DNA of 64,000 nt from Xanthostigma xanthostigma (lineage: Eukaryota; Arthropoda; Insecta; Raphidioptera; Raphidiidae). The DNA lies in NCBI GenBank assembly GCA_963575645.1, contig OY754465.1, positions 57,621,901 through 57,685,900 on the forward strand. Direction: 5' to 3'. The notes below the pieces were generated by a model, which was given only the letters and a program-made list of their open reading frames with translations, was not told where the DNA came from and made no database searches. Every line of letters starts with the position of its first letter. Position 1 is the stretch's first letter. The position numbers were made by a program, and so were the translations under genes. Shown here one piece after another: positions 56,437-64,000 of the stretch.

Positions 56437-57460
56437 TGATGAAATTAACGGGATACAGGGCTAAATATAAAAACAATTTTTATTCACTAGAACTTCATTT
56501 AATGTCAACGTTTCGGCAAAAATTATTGCTTTCTTCGGGACCTTAAAAATGTCTAGTAAAATGTCAATACATTAAAAACATAAAATAATTTAAAAATATT
56601 ATTGTCCCAACATTTAAAAACTTTTTGACGTGATAACGTCTTATAAATTGATGAATCACCAATCTTATAAATTGATAAAACACCGGCTGCATGCACGAAA
56701 AAGTGTAACGTTCCTAAATCCTAACGTTCGTAACGCGTAACGTTCCGCCTGACCCTGTGCGTGCTTTTTGCTAATTTCTCGCTCAATTTAAATCAGATCG
56801 GTTTGAAACCAGTCTTAAACGAAAGAGGAGAACATTTTACATAGATTTCGTATAACAGAATTTGCCTAAACAGTTTTTTTATACAAATTTATATAGAAAA
56901 ATAGCTGTATAAATGCAATGTTGTCTAATGCATGGCGCGACGCGGTCGGTCGTCCTTGTTTGCCGTACATGGAAATTAGAAGATAACGTTTGTCTTGTCT
57001 TAACATAAAAACGGCTGCATTTCTAATGTTTAATTCAATTTTTTGACATTAGTATTTTGTGAAATGCAACGCCTTCTAAGTTAAGTATTGGAATAACTAA
57101 TTATTATTAGAACATAATACTTTGTAAGTTGCAAACGTCACTTTTGACATTTCTTATCATTCCGACACCAAGGATAAGCGGATTGAAACCAAATTTTGGG
57201 AGGTTTAGGTTATGTAATACGGAATACGTTATCACGTAAAACTATCGTACGTAAACGGACTTTACAGACAACCAATTTTTTTACAATATTTTTTTTTTAA
57301 AAACTAAACTTCATAAAAATAATAAAAACTTTAAAAGATCTATTTTAAAAAAAATATAAAAATATATCCTTACTTTGTAAAAATTGTAAGATTCTAAAAT
57401 TAAAATTTAATTTTAGAATCTTAAAAAACCTTGTATCCCGTTAATTTCATCATGAAAAAG
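56437..57460. mobile_element. TIR-bounded element nested in the pogo-like MITE
   Basis: GATGAAATTAACGGGATACA at about 56438 and its inverse TGTATCCCGTTAATTTCATC at about 57432-57451 bound the insert. Near the left end AACGTTTCGGCAAAAATTAT then TGCTTTCTTCGGG is, in reverse, a CCGAAGAAAGCA..TGCCGAAACGTT hairpin like the Penelope terminal motif. It may thus be a non-coding Penelope-type derivative with inverted terminal repeats. Family A copy 5 lies inside. Confidence 0.5.
56627..57276 (+). mobile_element. Family A MITE, copy 5 (doubly nested)
   Basis: The left end is GACGTGATAACGTCTTATAA. The right end is ACGTTATCACGTAAAACTAT followed by GACTTTACAGACAACCAAT. The left part (GAATCACCAATCTTATAAAT, TAACGTTCGTAACGCG) matches copy 4, while the middle (GGCGCGACGCGGTCGGTCG) is not found in the others. 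It sits inside a TIR element that itself sits inside the pogo-like MITE. Confidence 0.75.
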
Positions 57461-57605
57461 CAACTTTGTTTTTTTATAGTTTTTATAAGTGAGAAAGGCT
57501 ACTTGCTGTACCTCTATAAGCTCGAAACTCGGATTAGTGAAAAACCTCCATAAGCTAAAAAAAGATTGCGGTCCTGTGAACTCTTTATCCAGGTTCGACT
57601 GTATA

Positions 57606-59265
57606 TCGTGGAAGCTAAGTATAGTATAGAATTTTCAGTCTGAGAGCCGGAAATAAACGAAGTAAATCATCTCGGCTATGGATATTCCTTAACAATATGT
57701 GTATTGTTTACATGTTTTACTTCAAACCGCGCGTAAATGTTACACGCGCACTTTTTTCTGCAGACGTTTTTATTGTAGATTTCTACAGCGTGCAACCGAA
57801 ATGAGACCACACTCTGTATACATTCCACGTCCCGCGGTGTCCCCACAGTACCAGTCGATCCCTACGTACATCGGGGAAACCCCCCGCGCGTTCCACGTAT
57901 CCACACACCGCGTCGTCCTCATAAAGTAATTAGATTAAATTATCTGTCCCACGCCTTTACCGCTCTGTTGTATGTTTACTGTCGACTTTGGATTTATCGC
58001 TACGTTTCGATGTTATCCATTTGCGATCTAAAATAGCTGTCATAAAATTATAAAATAAAATTGTCTATAAAAATTAAACTACTGAACGCATTTGAAATTT
58101 TGTTAAATATAATAATAATAATGCGTTTAACGTCCGTTTCTCCACTTTATATCATAACAGACGCACTTCCCGTTTAATCTACAATTTTTAAACTTCAACT
58201 TAATTAATAGCAATGGGCGAATAAAGTAATTTTTAGGAAATCAAGGATAATATTATATTTTTTAAATATAGTAGAGGCGTTGGATGCGTCAAATGTTATG
58301 TCATGGAATAACAGGACTGGCCCTTATTACGCCGATTCGTCTAACAGACAGACACAAAAAAGAGGGATTTTCTTTGACAAATACAAAAAGTATTTATTTA
58401 GTGATAACTTTTAGCTTTATTTCGGCATTTTTTATTTTAAAAATATTGATTTAAACTACTCCTGTAGACAGTCTCTCGGAGGTCCTTCAAAAAAAGGTGT
58501 CTGGCGGTGTGCAAGATATCTCCGGTTTGGATTTTCTGAATTTAAAAAAACCAAAAGATTCTGTTACTGGATAGATAAATCCAGGTATTAATCGAAGGAA
58601 TAGACGAAATTTTGATTTTTCGCGTCGGTCCGTTACCCGTTGACTAAAACGGTCGTTAACAAGAGCTCTAAGGCGGTTGTTTAGGCACTTTTGCGGGGTG
58701 TGCGGTGCGGAGGCCTCCTAATGTTAAAACTGTGTTTTCCAAATTGATATTAATAACTTCAGCTATTTAAGCTATTCAATAACACTGCGTTTAGAAATGT
58801 TAAATTCTATTACCGTAATGATAAACACTGCATCAGTTAACTATGGTAACATTTAGTTTGCAACCCGCAATGCAAATATACACGTTTTGTTTTTATTGAA
58901 GGTCGATCCAAATTCATTTTATAAACCAATAATTATTGCAAGGCGTTTTTTTTGGGCGGGGATTTCATTTGACCGATTTTGTTACATTTATACAAGCTTC
59001 TCGTGAGATTCTCCTGTGTAAAGTTTTATGAAATACATATTTTTTTTTATAATTAAGTTACATTATGTATATTCTTGTTTATTTACACAGGAAATCTCGA
59101 CACAAGCTTTTATATCATTTAAATTGTATAATGTAATGAATGGTTGGGTTTGATTTAATTTACAGTTTATTTTCTTCTTTTTAGAACATTTAAATTAAAA
59201 GCTTGTTTTAAAAAATGTTTTTTATAAATAATTTTATTTTTAAGTTTTTAGTGTGCTTTATTAAA
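57606..59265. other. Mostly anonymous; GC-rich patch at 57780-57929
   Basis: The patch follows a good acceptor-like CTTTTTTCTGCAG (57751-57763) and ends in a stop at 57927. It is described under findings as a possible terminal exon. GCGTCGGTCCGTTACCCGTT then GACTAAAACGGTCGTTAACA (58622-58662) is shared with 25643-25682 (GCGTCGGCCCGTTACCCGTT), so it is a repeat. Nothing else recognised. Confidence 0.35.
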
Positions 59266-59268
59266 AGT

Positions 59269-59580
59269 GCGATTTGCATCCGGACGAAAGCCGAACCGGT
59301 CTCTCAGTTATTATAATATTGTATTGTCATCGGAATTACATACGTATGCAAAATTTCAACTCAATCGGATAACGAGAAGTAGTTGAAATGCGATTTGCAT
59401 CCGGACGAAAGCCGCACCGGTCAGTTAGTTATTATAGTATTGTATTGTCATCGGAACTGCGTACGTATGAAAAATTTCAGCTCAATCGGAAACCAGGAAG
59501 TGGGTCAAATTTAACTTGCAAGAATTTATTTCAGACAGACAGACACCGGAACAGGTGAAACTAAATAAAAACTTGTAAAA
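59269..59580 (+). repeat. Retroposon 3' tails, tandem pair, period 121
   Basis: GCGATTTGCATCCGGACGAA begins at 59269 and again at 59390. Both units continue with TTAGTTATTATA or TCAGTTATTATA, TTGTATTGTCATCGGAA and TTTCA(A/G)CTCAATCGGA. The second ends in AAATAAAAACTTGTAAAAAAG. This is the same family as 9999-10195. Confidence 0.65.
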
Positions 59581-60687
59581 AAGTTTGTAAAATATAATGA
59601 ATTACGGGCCACCACTAGTAATAATAAACTCAAAATGTTATTAGGTACTAAACCTAGATAAGCGTAGTAGTAGAAAAACGTGGTGTTTTTTTTTAAACAA
59701 AATTTGCATCGCTAGGAGAGACACTTACTTTGCAGATTTATATTGTTTGGTACAGTTTTAGAGATTGCATAATATCTACAACATGCTTTAATTTGTGCAT
59801 AGCATTCATATTGTAAACTAGGGGACAGAAGCCCGATAATAATGATGTGGTTTATAATGAATAGGTTGGTTAAAATTCATTTTTGTATGCTCCACTTTGC
59901 TTGTACATGCAAAATACACACACACACACAGATGCTCCGCCCCCTCTACTTGTTCTCGTGTGCTGCTAACCCGTTAGAGCTCTGCAAACAAGCTGGGAAA
60001 TTGTGAATCACGTGATAACAATCGTACCATAATGGCGACTCAGTCAATGAACAGCTGATTATGTTTATCTAGGTTATGTTTTATACAATCTGCGTTATTG
60101 CAGTTAGAATAATTTATATTTTATTGATGCAATTTCTGCTTTCATTTAAACTAAATGCGTTGGTTTGTGAATTTGCATTCATAAAGTGTTTAGAATTTAA
60201 ACTATTAGTGAAACAATTCATGAATATAATAATGTACCTATAACTATTAATGTTTAATTTCCAAACAAGTTATCAATTAATTAAGTTGTAATTCTTTGGC
60301 GCGATTAAAACTGCATATTTAAATAAAGTAACGCAAATCCTCTGGTCCATCCATCTTGTATCCCAGTGTTGTGTGTATTCGGATATTTTCCCCCCTTTTT
60401 TAATTTATTTTATTATTTAAAAGTAATTTAGATAATTCAGACGTGGCTAATTACAATATCGTAGAAGCCAAAAATCAATAGGTATATTAAAAAAAAATAA
60501 AGTAATAAAATCACGAGCGAGTGAGATTTATATTCACAATTAACAATGTTGGTATATATGATGATAGGTTAAAAGTCCATTTTGGATAGGATTTGCAAAA
60601 AAATCGTTCTTAGTGAGTGTCTACGTCGAGAAAGGAGTATAGTTTTGGAGATCTTGTGATGAACCAGTCACTTATATATAGGTATAG
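59581..60687. other. Gene-free stretch
   Basis: A (CA)n run is at about 59917-59928. No frame over 60 codons of interest and no recognised element. Confidence 0.3.
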
Positions 60688-61118
60688 GGGTCCGGTAATT
60701 GCTCATATTCCTCTCGGGAGAAAAAACTATGACTAATTTGGAATAATTTAATCTTATCCCTTGAGGGTCGGAAATGTGTCATTTTTTATGATAATGACAC
60801 TTCTGTAAAGAATTTTTATTTTATTTTTTGTAATTATCGCAAGTTTTAACACACAACATAAAATCTAACAGTAAATTTCTTGGTTTTTAGCTTTAGAAAG
60901 GTTGGCCAATCAGTAAGCTACCAGATCATGGAAAAATTCGTGCCAAAAAGCGAGAATATTTTTTTTTTAATATTTAACACCCAAAGTTCGGAATTTTGTA
61001 AAAAGAAAACATAAGTAGATTTTCTCGAAAATGACGCATTTCCCACCCCCAAATTTCCCATTCCAAATTAGTCATTGTTTCTTCTCCCGCGAGGAAAACG
61101 AGCAATTACCAGTCACCT
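60688..61118. mobile_element. MITE J, copy 2, uninterrupted single form
   Basis: The left end is GTCCGGTAATTGCTCATATT and the right end CGAGCAATTACCAGTCACC. Motifs TTTTAACACACAACATAAAA, GATCATGGAAAAATTCGTGCC and GACGCATTTCCCACCCCCAA follow the order of 17523-18330. It has one unit rather than two inverted units, and no family A insert. Confidence 0.75.
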
Positions 61119-61520
61119 GTATATACATAAAACTATTTTGCACTCTAATATTTCAGCAGTTTAAGAACAGTGCATTTCGATCAGATTTATAGTCGATTGT
61201 TTTGGTGGATCGTAATGGGTATTTCGATATATTGTGTGCGGTGTGTTCCACGTCGCTTTACGCGTCCTCAATTTAACTCCCCACACTCCCCACATCGCTG
61301 GGGCCCTACCTGCAAAGTGTACACCGAGAATCACATCAGAAATAATTAATTTGTGTGTTTGACTTTGTAATTAGCTTTATATTGTTACACTGAATTTAAT
61401 GAAGGTCATCTAATACGGTACAAGCTCAGAACATTTTCAAACGTGTACATTTATCATTGTTGTGACTTTTTGCGTCAACAGTATACTAGCTGTTAATAAA
61501 AAAAAACTTGTGAACCTTAG
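61119..61520. other. Gene-free stretch
   Basis: CCCCACACTCCCCACATCGC at about 61280 is a small C-rich patch. Nothing else seen. Confidence 0.3.
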
Positions 61521-62063
61521 GGCCACATTTATCGAACACTATTAAAGATAGAAATTTCTAATCTTGGAACAAATTTATTCGTTACAATAAAATTTACGTT
61601 CAATTCACCAACGAAATTATACACACTGCACTATAAGTGCTCCTTGGTATTTTTGTTGAATATTGCGACGTTTACTCAAAAATCCGACCGATGGCGTTAG
61701 TGTAAATGCCAAAAAAAAGTTTCATTGTAATAATAATGTTTTGTCCTAACCCAATTGCACACAAAATTTCCACTAACTTAATGTTTGACAACTATACACT
61801 TCACAAAAGGCTAATAAACCACACATAAATAAATTTACAAGAGCAAACTGCAGATATAATACTCCACGTTTATAGGTTAAGTATTATGATCTATGTGGTG
61901 GCCATTATTATTTTATCAGGCGAATAAATATTTATACCCGAGAATTTTATACCTGCAGTAAATATAATGATGCTTGGTGAATTGAATTATCGCTATTTAG
62001 GTATTCGGAGGAATGAAACAAATGAACCGAATAAATAACTACTTACGTTCGGTGAATATGGCC
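61521..62063. mobile_element. TIR element H, uninterrupted copy
   Basis: GGCCACATTTATCGAAC and the inverse GTTCGGTGAATATGGCC form the ends, with ACTATTAAAGATAG just inside on the left. The left 180 bases match the outer parts of 10890-11620. No transposase; target duplication unclear. Confidence 0.7.
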
Positions 62064-62195
62064 ATTACACACACAACTCGAAACGGAAATTGTAATGGTA
62101 GTAATGGTAGTAGGCTTTCACGACGCAGTGTGACATGGTAAAACGAGCGTCCAATGAGTTTTAACAAATCATAGAATAATCACACACATAATATA

Positions 62196-62658
62196 TACAG
62201 TCGAACCTGGATAAGCAACCTCTTTTTCGCTTATGGAGGTTTTTCACTGACCCGAGTTTCTAGCTTATAGAGGTAGGAGTGGGCTTTCTCAAGAGGTCTA
62301 TAAAAATAAAGAAAATATGTAGTGATAAATATGTATGTTTTATTTAATAGATAATAATTCGACTTAGATGCTAGAGCATCTAAGTCGAATTATTATTTAT
62401 GTCGAATACAAAAAAAAAAAACAATAATACAAAAATAATGCTGGTTAGTTCATTCCTAAATTTCGTGGAACTATTAAACGTTCGACTATCGCTAGTAGAG
62501 GTATAGGCAAGTAGTAGTCTCAGTTATAGAGGCCCATAAGTGAAATACGTCTTTCTCTTATAGAGATGTCGAGGCTTTCAAAGACGGTACCTGGCAATTA
62601 CTCTCACTAAGAGAGTTTTCTCGCTTACCCAGTTCTCACCCACTCAGGTTTAACTGTA
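62196..62658. mobile_element. pogo-like MITE, intact, TA target
   Basis: TACAGTCGAACCTGGATAAG and the inverse CTCAGGTTTAACTGTA are the ends, each flanked by TA. TACAGT(T/C)(G/A)AACCT-type termini and TA duplications are known from pogo/Tigger-like Tc1-mariner elements. The interior carries TTATAGAGGT-type motifs many times in both orientations and a perfect palindrome at 62350-62395. No transposase frame. Confidence 0.8.
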
Positions 62659-63079
62659 TATGATACAATATTTACTATTCGATCATAAAATTTAACGGAG
62701 TGTTATCTCCATTTTAAAATATATCAGTTAACTTTATAAGAACGGTAGTTATAGGAGCGTTAAATCACGATTATGTCCGAACCTAAAAGTGATAAACATT
62801 GACGATAATGAAACCACGATGACGATGTAAACACATTGTTGTTAACGTCATGCTGTTCATCGTCCTTGCCTTGCAGTTCCCACACGTCTTCGAGTCTTGT
62901 TTTTTTAAGGAACGTGCCTTCTGCAACTCAAACCATTCTGGGATGGAATCAGTTGCATATAGGTACATGCACGGTATCCTCACATCGAGTCGATTCCTGA
63001 CATAGCTGTTTTCGACTAGCTCAAATTTTCATTTTCGCGTGTCACCTTGACTTGACTAGCAATCAAAGTACCCCTTTGG

Positions 63080-63158
63080 ACATGAACCATTTAAAATGTC
63101 TGACACCTCGAATATGATCGACTTATTCGAGGTGTCAGACATTTTAAACAGTTCATGT
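63080..63158. repeat. Perfect-arm hairpin, 35-base arms
   Basis: Arm 63080-63114 and arm 63124-63158 are inverse with a nine-base loop. They contain TTTAAAATGTCTGACACCTC and GAGGTGTCAGACATTTTAAA. Outer bases ACATGAACC and AGTTCATGT pair with one mismatch. No gene context. Confidence 0.75.
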
Positions 63159-63423
63159 TATTTGTCAGAGAACATTATTTTAGCGTTTTGGTTCAAGTTT
63201 TTAAGCTATCCAATTAAAAAACCAAACAGTATCTATAAATTTTTACATGTCGTCAAAACGACATCTTTCGGAAAGTTTAGAGGGAAAACGCCCCAAAATC
63301 AAGAAAAGTCATAGAGAAAATAGGTGTCAGACTAGGTCTAATAAAGCCATATACAAAGTTTGGGGAGAGTATGTATCAATAAAATTTTTGCCGACGGGCA
63401 CTCTGGCTACTAGCATTTAATTA

Positions 63424-63790
63424 CTTTTTAAGTATAAGGTCACTAAGAAAATTTCTTCACAAGCGCATAGCCTAAAAACCAACTGATTTTTAGCTACAGA
63501 TATGTTTAACGAGATTTTTGCTATAGGGATATCAATTGAATTCACAAACATGTTCCATGCTCGACTTTTGTGCTTTTTTTAGAAATAGAAAAATAGTCGA
63601 AAACTAGGTAATGTTGGATGATGTCAGCCTGTATAAATTACTCGAAAACATATTTCTAGAGCTTAGGATTTTTTAAGATTGAGAATTCAATGGAATCTCG
63701 CTAAACATATCTGTAGCTAAAAATCTATTGGTTTTTAGACTATGCGCCCATGGACACTTTTTCTTAGTGCCCTTTAACTTATAAAATAAA
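63424..63790. mobile_element. Inverted-repeat element near right edge
   Basis: The left arm (63434-63515) holds GGTCACTAAGAAAATTTC, GCGCATAGCCTAAAAACC and TTTTTAGCTACAGATATGTT. The right arm (63694-63780) holds the inverse AACATATCTGTAGCTAAAAA, GGTTTTTAGACTATGCGC and TTTCTTAGTGCCC. The arms are about 85 bases and the spacer about 180. No frame. Confidence 0.65.
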
Positions 63791-64000
63791 ACCATTTTTG
63801 ATCAGTTTAACCCAGAACCAAATCCCATAAGGTTTGTGCGGAGAATTCTTTCACGGCGTTACATTTTCAATGGACTGTCAACATGTTGCCTCGTGTGTCC
63901 TGTTGCTTAGATCATCGCGATATCGCCATCACCTAGTAATTGCTTTCGCGTTGCCTTATATGCAGTTCGCTTTAGTGAACCAAGCTATGAATATTGTGTA

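Larger units (their letters stand above)
56205..57605 (-). mobile_element. pogo-like MITE, interrupted copy
   Basis: Read on the minus strand it starts TATACAGTCGAACCTGGATA (57605), continues with TTATGGAGGTTTTTCAC and TATAGAGGTACAGC, and after a gap resumes with GAACTATTAA..CGACTATCGC and TTATAGAGGTTTTAGAGGG at 56205-56440. The same blocks are contiguous at 62196-62658. Its last 70 or so bases are missing next to the Penelope fragment. Confidence 0.65.

Overview
This window is eukaryotic, AT-rich, repeat-dominated DNA. No complete cellular gene, rRNA, functional tRNA or CRISPR array could be recognised. It is almost certainly from an insect genome. The reasons are several hAT-type miniature elements with 8-bp target duplications, tRNA-Lys, tRNA-Ile and tRNA-Leu-derived SINE heads, retroposon 3' tails of a kind common in insects, a Penelope-like element, and TCAGT-type initiators behind TATA boxes. 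Lepidoptera or Hemiptera seem most likely, but the order cannot be settled by reading alone.

The only confidently protein-coding sequence is a 213-residue frame on the minus strand (55556-56197). It is the C-terminal GIY-YIG endonuclease part of a 5'-truncated Penelope-like retroelement. A probable terminal hairpin of that element lies about 1 kb downstream (54490-54556), behind a nested retroposon tail. A nearly perfect 0.43-kb palindrome at 24006-24432 looks like two similar Penelope-type termini head to head.

Layout. 1-15 kb: two copies of a TTAA-flanked, piggyBac-like MITE at opposite ends, several foldback elements, an array of TGACAC motifs, and a (GAT)-tailed retroposon nested inside a TIR element. 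15-21 kb: a foldback element, a palindromic MITE split by another MITE, the first tRNA-Lys composite element and fragments. 21-31 kb: family C and D elements, the large palindrome, a hAT MITE, a family A/B nest, the second composite element and a minisatellite. 30.8-45.2 kb: a run of hAT-type MITEs with identifiable target duplications, two of them inverted copies sharing an open frame, plus an element built from TATGTCATGACATA palindromes. 39.9 kb (minus) and 46.3 kb (plus): two orphan promoters, each with a heat-shock-element-like site, a TATA box and a TCAGT initiator, possibly retrotransposon LTRs. 47-54 kb: family B elements, a third copy of the (GAT)-tailed retroposon, the third composite element split by family A, and a foldback next to a tRNA-Leu-like head. 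54-57.6 kb: the Penelope remnant beside a pogo-like MITE that holds a two-deep nest. 57.6-64 kb: mostly anonymous, with retroposon tails, a second copy of the split palindromic MITE in uninterrupted form, an uninterrupted TIR element, an intact pogo-like MITE and an IR element.

The main value of the window is its record of transposition order. Several insertions can be read against an uninterrupted paralogue in the same 64 kb. No gene cluster or defence-like system was found, and I do not claim one.
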